This document shows positions 16,004 to 24,561 of a stretch of 34,324 nucleotides of DNA, in pieces (position 1 is the stretch's first letter; every line of letters begins with the position of its first letter). The DNA is taken from assembly GCA_004357385.1 (NCBI GenBank), contig SMWF01000118.1:1-34324 (forward strand). Direction: 5' to 3'. Under the pieces are notes generated by a model. That model was given only the letters and a program-made list of their open reading frames with translations, searched no databases and was not told the origin of the DNA. Source of the stretch: Gammaproteobacteria bacterium (GTDB taxonomy: Bacteria; Pseudomonadota; Gammaproteobacteria; Pseudomonadales; Azotimanducaceae). The translations under genes and the position numbers were made by a program.

Positions 16004-16293
16004 GCGCAAGGACGGGGCCGCCGGACGCACATCACCGTACGACTGCCACCTTGACATCCCCGAGGGGTTTGTTGATCCTTCGACCGGACTGTTGATGGGG
16101 TGGGAGCGTTTAGCAACGGTGTCAACGCGCGGCTGTTTTACTGGCCTAGTGGACCTTTCGCTACAACGACCGGACACGCTTCTATGGATGTCTTCGTCGG
16201 CTGGGCCGTCGCACACATCTGGCCAATCTGCCACGCATCAGCGTTGGTAATCGTTCGATACTCGTTGAACAAGCTAATCCTTAGGGAAGTCGT
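16004..16293. other. Intergenic region before the TonB2-type operon
   Basis: This 290-base stretch has no credible gene on either strand. A short CCCC-GA-GGGG hairpin followed by TTTGTT near 16058-16073 may be a weak terminator for the hydrolase gene. The promoter of the downstream operon must lie here, but I cannot fix a -35/-10 pair. I looked for a Fur box, expected for iron-linked TonB systems, and found no convincing one. AGGGA precedes the ATG at 16294. Confidence 0.5.
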
Positions 16294-17076
16294 ATGAAAA
16301 ACAACCACACCCAGAGGCCGATGATATCGCTGTTGCTGGCTTTGGGCGTTGCGCTAGGAGGCACCTCCGCGTTCGCCACTAACCTCAATGACGTTTTTGG
16401 CGTCGCGGAACAGGTGAACAAGCAGGCGCGGAAATCCCAGGCGCGCGTAGACGCCTTGACCGATGAGACGCGCACGCTACTTGGCGAGTACAAGACGGTG
16501 TTGAAGGAAATTGAAGGCCTGCGCGTCTACAACCGCCAACTGGAAAAGCAGATTGCCAACCAGGAAGCGGAGAAGCTGCAATTGTCGGCATCCATCGACC
16601 AGGTGACGGTCATCGAGCGACAAATTACGCCGTTGATGATGCGCATGATCGACGGGCTCGAGCAGTTCGTTGCTCTGGACCTGCCGTTCCTGAACGAGGA
16701 ACGCGCGAACCGCCTCGATGGGCTGCGGGAAATGATGGATCGCGCCGATGTTGCGGCGTCAGAAAAGTTCAGCCAGATCCTGCGCGCCTATCAGATCGAG
16801 AACGAGTACGGCCGAACCATGGAATCCTACGCTGACGAGATCGACACGACTGAAGGGTCACGCATTGTCGACGTGCTCAAAGTCGGCCGTATCGCTCTGA
16901 TCTATCAGACCAGCGATGGTGAGGAAACAGGCGCCTGGGACGTCTCGAAGGGCACCTGGGTCGCCCTCGACGACTCGTACAAAACTCCGATTCGAAACGG
17001 CATCCGAATGGCGCGTAAACAACTGTCGGTGGACATGCTGACCCTCCCGATCGCCGGACCGGAGACAGTCGAATGA
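16294..17076 (+). CDS. DUF3450 periplasmic protein, first gene of the TonB2-type operon
   Basis: This 260-residue protein has a cleavable signal peptide (MISLLLALGVALGGTSAFA, then TNLND) followed by a long coiled coil (residues about 35-110, e.g. EIEGLRVYNRQLEKQIANQE) and a C-terminal globular part with IYQTSDGEETGAWD. This is the DUF3450 architecture, which in gammaproteobacteria is regularly found immediately upstream of TtpC-ExbB-ExbD-TonB. Its biochemical role is not known to me; a periplasmic partner that connects the proton channel with TonB is an inference. Its TGA overlaps the ATG of the next gene (ATGA), so translation is coupled. AGGGA serves as ribosome binding site. Confidence 0.9.
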   Translation: MKNNHTQRPMISLLLALGVALGGTSAFATNLNDVFGVAEQVNKQARKSQARVDALTDETRTLLGEYKTVLKEIEGLRVYNRQLEKQIANQEAEKLQLSASIDQVTVIERQITPLMMRMIDGLEQFVALDLPFLNEERANRLDGLREMMDRADVAASEKFSQILRAYQIENEYGRTMESYADEIDTTEGSRIVDVLKVGRIALIYQTSDGEETGAWDVSKGTWVALDDSYKTPIRNGIRMARKQLSVDMLTLPIAGPETVE

Positions 17077-18548
17077 ACAACGCTTACCTGAAGTGCCTGT
17101 TGTGCATCGCCGCCCTTGCCGGTTGTGTTACCCCAGCCCTTGCCCAGGACACGCCTGTCGGTGGAACCGAAGGCGATCTGGTTGTCAACAAAGCCGACAC
17201 GCTGGGCGACCTGCTCGACCTGGTTGAGCAGCGCCGTGTCGTCGAGTCGCGCGAACACCTTCGCCGCGAGCAGGAGTTCGTGGGCTCTCGCAACCGCCAG
17301 GCACAGATGCTTAAAGATGCCGAGGCCGAGCGTCGCCGCGAAGAGCAACGTAGCGAGCGCCTGGAAACGCGGTTTGAAGAAAATGAGATCCGTATCGGCG
17401 ATCTGCAGGAAGCATTGGACAAGCGGCTCGGCAGCCTGCGCGAGTTGTTCGGCGTGCTGCAACAGGTGGCCGGGGATACCCGGGGACTGTTCGAAGGCTC
17501 GGTGATCAGCGCGCAGTATCCCGGTCGCGGCGAGTGGCTCGGCGAGCTCGCAGCCAAAATGGGCACCGCCAGCCAACTGGCGACCATCGCAGAGATGGAA
17601 CGGTTGTGGTTCGAACTGCAACGCGAGATGACCGAGTCGGGCAACGTCGTGCGCTTCAGGGCCACGGTGAACATGCTCAACGGCGAACAGAAGGAAACCG
17701 ATGTGGTGCGCATCGGTGCCTTCAACGTGATCGCCGACGGCGAGTACGTGAACTTCGAGCCGGATGTGGGGGTGCTGGTCGAACTGGCGCGACAACCCGC
17801 AGGGCGGTTCACGAACTCCGCTGAAGACCTCGATGATGCGGAACCGGGTGACCTGGTGGCGTTCGCCGTCGACCCAACCCGTGGCGCATTGCTGTCACTG
17901 CTGATTCAGGCCGCCACGTTTGGCGAGCGCGTCGGCACGCCATTCGGCGGCATCGCCAACGGGGAGTGCTACCTGCCGTTCTGCGACGGGCAGGGCGGCT
18001 ACGTCGGGTCGGTCATCATCCTGGGTGGGATTATCGGCGCCCTGCTGGCAATCGAGCGCTTGATCACGCTGTCGATGGTGGGCGCCAAGGTCAACGCACA
18101 GCGCAAAAGCAGCGTGGTCGACACCGGCAACCCGCTCGGCCGAATTCTCAAGGTGTATGAGGGCAACCGCGACGTCGATGTCGAAACGCTGGAGTTGAAA
18201 CTCGACGAGGCAATTCTTGGTGAAACGCCGGGGCTGACCCGCAATATCACGCTGATCCAGGTGATTTCGGTGGTCGCGCCGCTGCTCGGTCTGCTCGGTA
18301 CCGTGATCGGGATGATCCTCACGTTCCAGGCCATCACCCTGTTCGGCACCGGCGATCCCAAGACCATGGCCGGCGGTATCTCCACCGCACTGATGACCAC
18401 GGTGCTGGGGCTGTGCGTAGCCATTCCAATGGTTCTGATGCACTCCATTGTCGCCTCGCGATCCAAGGGCGTGTTGCACGTGCTGCAGGAGCAGAGCGCC
18501 GGGATAACGGCACGACGTGCCGAGGAATCCGGCCAGGCACTGGGTTAA
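17073..18548 (+). CDS. TtpC-like MotA/TolQ/ExbB-family proton channel protein with long periplasmic N-terminus
   Basis: This 491-residue protein starts with a signal peptide or anchor (LLCIAALAGCVTPALAQ), then a coiled coil (about residues 50-150) and a periplasmic domain. Three membrane helices in the C-terminal 180 residues carry the ExbB/TolQ core: VGSVIILGGIIGALLAIERL, then VAPLLGLLGTVIGMILTFQA and STALMTTVLGLCVAIPMVLM. Length and layout match TtpC of the Vibrio TonB2 system, an extra ExbB-like subunit required for TonB2-dependent iron-siderophore uptake. It lies between DUF3450 and exbB, exactly as in those clusters. A Pro/Gly-Thr pattern in the TM region (GTVIG) is typical of the proton pathway. 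The role in this organism is inferred from synteny. Confidence 0.9.
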   Translation: MNNAYLKCLLCIAALAGCVTPALAQDTPVGGTEGDLVVNKADTLGDLLDLVEQRRVVESREHLRREQEFVGSRNRQAQMLKDAEAERRREEQRSERLETRFEENEIRIGDLQEALDKRLGSLRELFGVLQQVAGDTRGLFEGSVISAQYPGRGEWLGELAAKMGTASQLATIAEMERLWFELQREMTESGNVVRFRATVNMLNGEQKETDVVRIGAFNVIADGEYVNFEPDVGVLVELARQPAGRFTNSAEDLDDAEPGDLVAFAVDPTRGALLSLLIQAATFGERVGTPFGGIANGECYLPFCDGQGGYVGSVIILGGIIGALLAIERLITLSMVGAKVNAQRKSSVVDTGNPLGRILKVYEGNRDVDVETLELKLDEAILGETPGLTRNITLIQVISVVAPLLGLLGTVIGMILTFQAITLFGTGDPKTMAGGISTALMTTVLGLCVAIPMVLMHSIVASRSKGVLHVLQEQSAGITARRAEESGQALG

Positions 18549-18552
18549 GCAA

Positions 18553-19071
18553 ATGTTCCGTGACGCCTATCTTGCGATCATCACGTTCATGGATCAGGGC
18601 GGCGACGTGCTTTGGCTCATCGCCGCGCTCACGTTCCTGATGTGGACGCTCGTGTTCGAGCGCATTCACTACTTCTACACCGAACACCGATCGGTGATTA
18701 CGGTAGCGACCGAAGAGTGGGAAGACCGTTCGGAACGGCGTTCCTGGAGCGCCCATCAGATCCGCGATGAGATCATCTCAATCGCATCGGGCAAAATCAC
18801 GGGTAGCCTGCCATTGATCCAGACCTGTGTGATGCTTTGTCCGCTGCTGGGCCTGCTGGGGACGGTCACAGGCATGATCACGGTGTTCGATTCGATGGCG
18901 ACCCACGGCGGCAACGCCCGGTCCATGGCCGCCGGTGTGTCGATGGCAACCATCCCGACTATGGCGGGCATGATCGCAGCGCTGTCGGGGGTGCTGGCGA
19001 CGACATTTTTGAAACGACGGATAGACTTCGAGATCGATTACTTTCAGGATCACCTGAGCTTCGACCACTGA
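18553..19071 (+). CDS. exbB: ExbB-type proton channel subunit of TonB2-type system
   Basis: This 172-residue inner-membrane protein has three predicted helices: one near residues 15-32 (WLIAALTFLMWTLVFERIHY), and two in the core, CPLLGLLGTVTGMITVFDSM and VSMATIPTMAGMIAALSGVL. The last two form the ExbB/TolQ signature. It is shorter than E. coli ExbB (244) but normal for ExbB2. The ATG at 18553 is 4 bases after the TtpC stop; an in-frame upstream ATG at 18517 lies inside ttpC and is unlikely. With ExbD it forms the proton-driven motor that energises TonB. Confidence 0.92.
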   Translation: MFRDAYLAIITFMDQGGDVLWLIAALTFLMWTLVFERIHYFYTEHRSVITVATEEWEDRSERRSWSAHQIRDEIISIASGKITGSLPLIQTCVMLCPLLGLLGTVTGMITVFDSMATHGGNARSMAAGVSMATIPTMAGMIAALSGVLATTFLKRRIDFEIDYFQDHLSFDH

Positions 19072-19084
19072 GGCAGGAGGCGCT

Positions 19085-19492
19085 ATGGCGCGCGCAGTCA
19101 ACCGCACAGCACGACCAGACGAAGACTCCGACATCAACCTCACGCCCATGCTGGACGTGGTGTTCATCATGCTGATTTTCTTCATCGTCACGGCAACCTT
19201 CATCAAGCAGGCCGGGATCGAAATCATTCGGCCGGAAGCACTGACGGCAACCCAGAAACCTACGGTATCCGTGCTGGTTGCGATCAGTTCGGACGGTGAC
19301 ATCTGGATCGACAAGAAAAGGGTTGATGTGAATGCGGTGCGGATTCATATCGAGCGGGTTCACGCCGAGAATCCGAAGGGCGGTCTCGTCGTGCAGGCCG
19401 ATCGGAAAGCCAAGAGCGCGATCCTGCTCGGGGTGCTTGAAGCTGCGCGTGCGGCCGGGATCACCGAAGTCGCTATCGCGACGAACATGTAG
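19085..19492 (+). CDS. exbD: ExbD-type subunit of TonB2-type system
   Basis: This 135-residue protein has a short cytoplasmic N-terminus, one membrane helix with the essential Asp (LTPMLDVVFIMLIFFIVTAT), and a periplasmic ExbD/TolR domain ending in AAGITEVAIATNM. The helix aspartate is the proton-carrying residue in the family. A strong ribosome binding site AGGAGG precedes the ATG. It sits 13 bases after exbB. Confidence 0.95.
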   Translation: MARAVNRTARPDEDSDINLTPMLDVVFIMLIFFIVTATFIKQAGIEIIRPEALTATQKPTVSVLVAISSDGDIWIDKKRVDVNAVRIHIERVHAENPKGGLVVQADRKAKSAILLGVLEAARAAGITEVAIATNM

Positions 19493-19504
19493 CGGGGTGC
19501 AGCC

Positions 19505-20110
19505 ATGATTGCTCGATTCGGAATTGTTGTCACGCTGGGCGCCCTTGTCACCTTCGTTCTGTTCCTGCTCATGCAGGCGCTGATCAAGAGTGACAAGAGT
19601 CCATTTACCGACGCGCCAATCGGAAGGATCGTCGATTTCGTTCGCCTGCAGGACGATCCGGACCTCCGGCTGAAAAACCGCAAACCCGAACCGCCGCCGC
19701 CGCCGGACGAACCGCCCCCCGATATGCCGAAGCCGGACTTCGATGCGAGCGTCGACTCCATAGGCGTGGATATCGGCATGGGCGACATCAATGTCAATCT
19801 CAATATGCAGGGTTCCGGAGGGTTCAGCGTGGACGGTGAGTACCTTCCCATCGTCAAGGTTGCGCCTATCTACCCCCGACGTGCCCAGACGCGGGGCATC
19901 GAAGGCTATGTGCTGCTCGAGTTCATCGTCACAAAGACCGGTGCAGTACGAAATCCGGTGGTCATCGAATCGCAGCCCACCGGCATATTCGACCGCTCGG
20001 CTCTGAGCGCTGCGCGGAAATTCAAATACAAACCGAAGGTCGTCAACGGTGAACCCGTGGATGTAGCCGGGGTTCGGAACCTGATCAGGTTCGAACTGCG
20101 GGACGACTGA
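19505..20110 (+). CDS. tonB: TonB-family energy transducer (TonB2-type)
   Basis: This 201-residue protein has an N-terminal membrane anchor (residues 5-27, IVVTLGALVTFVLFLLMQAL), a short proline-rich linker (EPPPPPDEPPPDMPKPD) that spans part of the periplasm, and a C-terminal TonB domain. The TonB domain motifs are VAPIYPRRAQTRGIEGYVLL and SALSAARKFKYKPKVVNGEP. The linker is shorter than that of E. coli TonB (239 residues), as in Vibrio TonB2, which is thought to rely on partner proteins to reach the receptor. It is the fifth gene of the operon. No TonB-dependent receptor is encoded in the window. Confidence 0.95.
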   Translation: MIARFGIVVTLGALVTFVLFLLMQALIKSDKSPFTDAPIGRIVDFVRLQDDPDLRLKNRKPEPPPPPDEPPPDMPKPDFDASVDSIGVDIGMGDINVNLNMQGSGGFSVDGEYLPIVKVAPIYPRRAQTRGIEGYVLLEFIVTKTGAVRNPVVIESQPTGIFDRSALSAARKFKYKPKVVNGEPVDVAGVRNLIRFELRDD

Positions 20111-20135
20111 ACGAGGTGCAATAGAGGTCCCGTCG

Positions 20136-21482
20136 ATGAGAAGCGCACACTACATCGCCTGGTTGCTGACCGCGTCGCTGATCGCTTCGGTGGCGCTGCC
20201 CGTCGCACTGTCGGCACTCGGAGGCCAAGGGTTCCAGAGCGCGGCCGCGGCTGAGCAGAAGAAACCCTCCCAGCGTCCGAGGAAGACCCGACGCATCCCC
20301 ACCATGAGCGAACGCACGTTCAAAAAGCTCGCCGCGGTCCAGGAGGCGATTGACCTCAAAGACTATCTGCTGGCCCACAAACTGCTGCGCGATATGGAAG
20401 GCCGCAAAGGCATGAACGGGAACGAGCTGGGCCAGATCTACAATATGCAGGCCTATGTGTATTTCAGCCAGGAAGACTACGAAGGGGCCATCCGTTCCTA
20501 TGAGAGAGTCGTGGCACAGGGGGACAAGGTTCCCGAGGGACTCGAGGTCGGCACCATCTACAGCCTGGCGCAACTGTACTTCGTCACCGAACGCTATCAG
20601 AAGGCCCTCGACAGCATGGAGCTGTGGCTTTCCAAAGCCGATAATCCGGGTCCGGACCCGCATATCTTCATGGGTCAGGTCTACTACCAGATGAAGGACT
20701 ACCGACGCGCGGTTCCGCAGATCCAGCAGGGTATCTCAATCGCCCAGGAACGAGGCACGGCGGTCAAAGAAAACTGGTGGCAGCTGCTGCGCTACCTCTA
20801 CTACGAGCAGGAGAACAATCCGAAGGTCATCGAGATTCTGGAAATATTGATCGTCGACTTCCCCAAGCGCGAGTACTGGGTTCAACTCGCGGGTATGTAT
20901 GGGGAAGAAGGATACGAAAAGAAGCAGGTATACGCGATGGAGACTGCCCACGTCGGCGGTTTCCTGACCAAACAGAACGACCTGCTGAGCTATTCCGGAC
21001 TGCTGATGCAGGAAGAGGTGCCATACCGTTCGGCCAAGTGGCTGAGCAAGGCAATGGATGACGAGATCGTTGAGGAAACCTCGAAGAACCTGCAGATGCT
21101 CGGTCAGGCCTGGCAACTGGCCCAGGAAGTCGATGAAGCGATTCCGGTGTTCCGACAGGCCGCCAAGAAGTCCGATGACGGCGAAATTTACGCCCGTCTG
21201 GCCCAGCTGTACCTCGAGAAGGATCAGTACAAAAGCTGCGTCAAGGCCGCAGACGACGCGCTACGCAAGGGGGGTTTGAAGAAGAGCCAGACCACCCACA
21301 TTGTGCGCGGCATGTGCCTGTTCAACAACGATCGTCTGACGGCCGCACGGGTCGCCTTCGTAGAGGCAGGACGCATCGCGCGGCTGAGGAAGGACAATGC
21401 GAATCAACGCATGACGCGCCAGTGGGTCCGGTACATCGACGGCGAAAAGAAACGACGTGCGGCCCTCGCCGCATCGATCTGA
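20136..21482 (+). CDS. Tetratricopeptide-repeat protein linked to the TonB2-type system
   Basis: This 448-residue protein starts with a signal peptide or anchor (WLLTASLIASVALPVALSAL) and then TPR-like helical repeats through the rest, e.g. NMQAYVYFSQEDYEGAIRSY, YSLAQLYFVTERYQKALDSM and RLAQLYLEKDQYKSCVKAAD. It is likely periplasmic. TPR proteins follow TonB in the same clusters in Vibrio and relatives. Their precise job is unsettled; a scaffold for the TonB2 complex is an inference. GAGG precedes the ATG by about 10 bases. It is the last gene of the six-gene operon, with ribE beginning 39 bases further on. Confidence 0.9.
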   Translation: MRSAHYIAWLLTASLIASVALPVALSALGGQGFQSAAAAEQKKPSQRPRKTRRIPTMSERTFKKLAAVQEAIDLKDYLLAHKLLRDMEGRKGMNGNELGQIYNMQAYVYFSQEDYEGAIRSYERVVAQGDKVPEGLEVGTIYSLAQLYFVTERYQKALDSMELWLSKADNPGPDPHIFMGQVYYQMKDYRRAVPQIQQGISIAQERGTAVKENWWQLLRYLYYEQENNPKVIEILEILIVDFPKREYWVQLAGMYGEEGYEKKQVYAMETAHVGGFLTKQNDLLSYSGLLMQEEVPYRSAKWLSKAMDDEIVEETSKNLQMLGQAWQLAQEVDEAIPVFRQAAKKSDDGEIYARLAQLYLEKDQYKSCVKAADDALRKGGLKKSQTTHIVRGMCLFNNDRLTAARVAFVEAGRIARLRKDNANQRMTRQWVRYIDGEKKRRAALAASI

Positions 21483-21521
21483 TCGGAGCGCTTCAACCCG
21501 CCGTCCGCAGGTAGCGTCAGG

Positions 21522-22181
21522 GTGTTCACTGGAATCGTTCAAGGTCTGTGCGAGGTCGTCAAGGTCGAGCCGCAGGCTAATCTGAGCTGCCTGTATATCG
21601 ACCTGGGCGAACTGGCGAAGGACCTGGCGCTGGGCGCGTCCGTGGCCATCAACGGGACCTGTCTGACGGTCACCGGTATTCACGACCATCCCACGGTCAG
21701 CGGGGGCACGGTCGTTGGTTTCGACATCATCAAGGAATCCCTCGCGCTGACCAACCTTGGTGCCGTCGTTTCGGGCGATCGCGTAAACATCGAACGGTCG
21801 TTGAAGTTCGGTGACGAAATCGGTGGCCACATCGTTTCCGGACACATTGCCACGACCCTTGTCCTGGACCACCTCGAGACCAGCTCCAACGAACGGGTCC
21901 TGTGGTTTGCCTGCGAACCCCAGTGGCTGAAGTATCTCAACTACAAGGGTTTCGTCGCGCTGGATGGCGCGAGCCTGACCATTTCCAGCATCGACCGGGG
22001 CGCCGGCTTGTTTTCGGTGAGCCTGATTCCGGAGACCGTTGCCCGCACGACTCTCGGCACACGTGAGGCCGGTGCGCTGGTGAACCTCGAGATCGAGGCC
22101 CAGACCCAGACTATCGTCGAGACCGTGGAACGCTTGCTAGGCGACGAGCAATGGCGTGAAGCGCTGTGTTCGCGCGCCTGA
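21522..22181 (+). CDS. ribE: Riboflavin synthase, alpha subunit
   Basis: This 219-residue enzyme dismutates two 6,7-dimethyl-8-ribityllumazine molecules to riboflavin. The two lumazine-binding halves are visible as internal repeats: MFTGIVQG, GTCLTVTG, FDEIGGHIVSG in the first, and ALDGASLTISS, IPETVARTTLG in the second. The motif order and length match E. coli RibC/RibE. The start is GTG at 21522 with the conserved FTGIV. There is no FMN riboswitch visible in the 39-base leader, and no other rib genes are near. It converges on the DUF1631 gene, with 4 bases between stops. Confidence 0.94.
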   Translation: MFTGIVQGLCEVVKVEPQANLSCLYIDLGELAKDLALGASVAINGTCLTVTGIHDHPTVSGGTVVGFDIIKESLALTNLGAVVSGDRVNIERSLKFGDEIGGHIVSGHIATTLVLDHLETSSNERVLWFACEPQWLKYLNYKGFVALDGASLTISSIDRGAGLFSVSLIPETVARTTLGTREAGALVNLEIEAQTQTIVETVERLLGDEQWREALCSRA

Positions 22182-22185
22182 TTGG

Positions 22186-24390
22186 TTAGCGGGCACCGCG
22201 GTGCAATTGCCGAAGATTACCGATCACCGCCTCGAGCGCGCGATCGAACACCTGGGATTCGTCCAGCACCGTTAGATGGTCGGCCTTCAATGCGACGGCC
22301 AACCCCGCGCGGGTTCGCTCGGCCACCTTCATACCACGGCGATTGACGAACACGTACTTGTCGCCCGGTTCGACAATCGCGGCAAGTTTACAGCGCAGCC
22401 GCTCGCCACTGTCCTGGGTCAGTTCCACCCACACGCCCTCGCTGAGGCCTTCCAGCTGCTCGAGAATCTCCGGATCCGGTTCGAACGTCGATTCCTTGGC
22501 GCTCACTCCTCCGGGCGCGGAGAGTACGATTTCCTCCATCAGGGGAAGGTCCGGTTCAACCGGCTCGACGTCATCGTCCTGAAGGAAGCTACGGTCATAG
22601 GCGGCAATCTCGGCGAGCGCGACGCGTAACTCGTCGAGAACTTTGTCGACATCGACACCGGGGATGTTCACCAGCCGCATCCCTTGTTCGATGCGCGTCA
22701 GCAACTCGGGGGTACGCCGATCGCGCTCATCCACGTCCGCCAGTTGATCGAGCGGTTGTACGCTCCACAACAGTTGATCGAAGGTCTCCAAACCTTCGGC
22801 CCACGGCTCGCTCTGGATCCCATTTTTGACACACACGTACACCAGGAATCGGCTCCAGACGTCACTGATGAAATGACCGACCTCTGGGGGCAGGCGTAAC
22901 CCGCTCGCTTTCTGGTTGATGAGTTGCTCGACGGTTTGCTTGGCCGCGACGGTCTTGGCTTTTCCGGTCTCGGCCTGCTTGACACGCTGCTCGACGATTT
23001 CCGTGCGGCGATGGTCCTGGCCGACGAAGCCGCGTAGCTCGGCGACCAGCGTCTCGAACAACCCAAGATCGTCATCAAAGTGATTCAGAACGCGCAGGAC
23101 TATCGATTCGATCTTGTTGTAGAGCGAGTCGCGTTTCAGGTCCGCACTGCTACTCCAACCGATGCCCGCACTGGACAACTCGTTCAGCAGTTGGCGCGCC
23201 GGGTGGCTGGTTTTTCCGAAAAAGGATTTATCCAGCAGGGCGACTTTCAGCATCGGAATCTGCAGTCGCGCGATCAACGCCTTCATCGGAATAGCCAGGT
23301 TCCGATCGTTGAGAATGTAGTCGAACAGCATGCCGACCAGGTTGACGGTATCTTCGTCGCCTTGACCGAGGTTGTGGCTATCCGTGCGCCGCATCAGCAG
23401 CTTGCGCAAATCCAACGTCTGCGGCACCGAGTTCAAATCGATGGGCAATGCCACGTCGTCGGTCTGCAGGCCCGACAATGCATCCATCAGCTGCGGTTGG
23501 GTCACCGCGGGACCCCGCGCGGCACCCGTGGCTCCGGATCCTTCAGCGCCGCCGGGACCACCGACCCGATGTTGGGAGAGCAAGGCCTGCAGCATCGCGA
23601 AACCCGTCTCCGCCGCCTCACGCTGGGCCGCGGAACTGTCGGTGCCCGGAGCCGGCGGCGGTGACGTCTCAGGCGATTTCTTCAGCACCTGCCGCAGATC
23701 GGGCAGCACCCCGGCATCCGCGAGCAACTGATTGGCTTCGTCATAGCACGGACCGAGCTGCGCCATGAAGTCGCGCTCGAACAGCTTGAGTAAAACGATG
23801 CGCACGCGAATGTCGACGTCCAGAGTCTCACACGCACAGACGAACGCGTCGGCGAGCGCCTGCGGTCCCAGTGGATTGAGCCGTTCGGTGACCTCCCGGT
23901 CCGGGTAGAGCGAATCCATTCGTTTGGTCAGCTGCATGATCTGCAACGAGAATTGACTGGTGATCTTGGAGACGCTCCCGGAAACAGCGACGCTGACTTC
24001 GAGGTCATCGTTCTTGAGCAGGGAGAAGTTGTCGACCGCCGTCTCGAAATCCTCCTCGCCTTCGACTGGTGAGGATTCCTGGGTGGCACCGACCACCGCG
24101 TCGAACCCTCGATACACCTGATTCAGGAACGAATCGGCGATCTGGCGCCGGTGCAGGCGAAGCTCGCGCATCGAGTCGAAATACAGGTGCTGATCCGCGT
24201 CGTTGCACGATCGCTCGGCCATTTCAAACAGGGAATCGTCGGCGTTGTTGAACAAGGCTTCAATCAGACCCGCGAGGCGCTTCTTGGCGCTCTGACGAAC
24301 CGAATTGAGTATCGGGGGCAGCGCATCGGCGCGGCGGGCTCCCGATTTATCAACGGCCGTCAACGGCACCACTTTAGAAGAATGGGTCAC
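22186..24390 (-). CDS. DUF1631 domain protein
   Basis: This 734-residue protein matches DUF1631, a large, mostly alpha-helical, uncharacterised family of proteobacteria. Recognisable parts are the N-terminal AERSCNDADQHLYFDSMREL, LNPLGPQALADAFVCACETL and the central FFGKTSHPARQLLNELSSAG. There is no signal peptide or membrane helix, so it is probably cytosolic. The start is GTG at 24390 with GGGAG upstream; a possible CRP-like site and -10 lie further upstream. A low-complexity Gly/Ala/Pro linker (residues about 240-290, e.g. GGPGGAEGSGATGAARGPAV) separates two helical regions. The C-terminal part (ELTQDSGERLRCKLAAIVEP) resembles a small beta-barrel of a PilZ-like kind; I rate that only as possible. 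It is in the same direction as the PilZ gene, but the gap and hairpin between them argue for separate transcripts. Confidence 0.85.
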   Translation of the reverse strand: MTHSSKVVPLTAVDKSGARRADALPPILNSVRQSAKKRLAGLIEALFNNADDSLFEMAERSCNDADQHLYFDSMRELRLHRRQIADSFLNQVYRGFDAVVGATQESSPVEGEEDFETAVDNFSLLKNDDLEVSVAVSGSVSKITSQFSLQIMQLTKRMDSLYPDREVTERLNPLGPQALADAFVCACETLDVDIRVRIVLLKLFERDFMAQLGPCYDEANQLLADAGVLPDLRQVLKKSPETSPPPAPGTDSSAAQREAAETGFAMLQALLSQHRVGGPGGAEGSGATGAARGPAVTQPQLMDALSGLQTDDVALPIDLNSVPQTLDLRKLLMRRTDSHNLGQGDEDTVNLVGMLFDYILNDRNLAIPMKALIARLQIPMLKVALLDKSFFGKTSHPARQLLNELSSAGIGWSSSADLKRDSLYNKIESIVLRVLNHFDDDLGLFETLVAELRGFVGQDHRRTEIVEQRVKQAETGKAKTVAAKQTVEQLINQKASGLRLPPEVGHFISDVWSRFLVYVCVKNGIQSEPWAEGLETFDQLLWSVQPLDQLADVDERDRRTPELLTRIEQGMRLVNIPGVDVDKVLDELRVALAEIAAYDRSFLQDDDVEPVEPDLPLMEEIVLSAPGGVSAKESTFEPDPEILEQLEGLSEGVWVELTQDSGERLRCKLAAIVEPGDKYVFVNRRGMKVAERTRAGLAVALKADHLTVLDESQVFDRALEAVIGNLRQLHRGAR

Positions 24391-24428
24391 TACCTGTGTC
24401 TCCCAGGCTTTTGGACTTGTGCACCTGC

Positions 24429-24494
24429 ATTAGAGCATTACCAATTTGCTACGGTTGCGAATCCGGTGGTACTTCACTTGTGAACCAGTTCACA
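24429..24494 (-). promoter_or_regulatory. CRP/Vfr-like binding site and candidate promoter for the DUF1631 gene
   Basis: TGTGAACCAGTTCACA (24479-24494) is a perfect 16-base palindrome of the form TGTGA-N6-TCACA, the consensus of cAMP receptor protein and Vfr-type regulators. On the minus strand TCTAAT (24434-24429) matches a -10 box at 5 of 6 positions. The site centre is about 62-65 bases upstream of the implied start of transcription, near the class I position. The -35 is poor, as expected for activator dependence. A second overlapping palindrome (TTCACTTGTGAA, 24473-24484) leaves open a different repressor. Confidence 0.6.
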
Positions 24495-24536
24495 TTCCGG
24501 GCGGGTTTACCGGGAATCGAAGGGGCGGAAAGGGGT

Positions 24537-24557
24537 TGCCGCGGCGCTGCCGCGGCA
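24537..24557 (-). terminator. Strong hairpin downstream of the PilZ gene
   Basis: TGCCGCGGC (24537-24545), GCT, GCCGCGGCA (24549-24557) forms a perfect 9-bp GC stem 4 bases past the TAG of the minus-strand PilZ gene. No T-tract follows, so it may be a stem that protects the 3' end or assists Rho-dependent termination. Confidence 0.5.
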
Positions 24558-24561
24558 GGAA

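Noticed and set aside
15283..16144. GTTTTACTGGC occurring at both ends of the dienelactone hydrolase gene
   Set aside because: An 11-base repeat is expected many times by chance in 34 kb, and there is no extension or structure.
16004..16293. Fur box upstream of the TonB2-type operon
   Set aside because: The best candidate around 16245-16262 matches the GATAAT hexamers poorly.
22193..22204. GCACCGCGGTGC palindrome near the convergent ribE and DUF1631 stops
   Set aside because: It lies within the DUF1631 coding sequence without a loop or T-tract; likely codon-driven.
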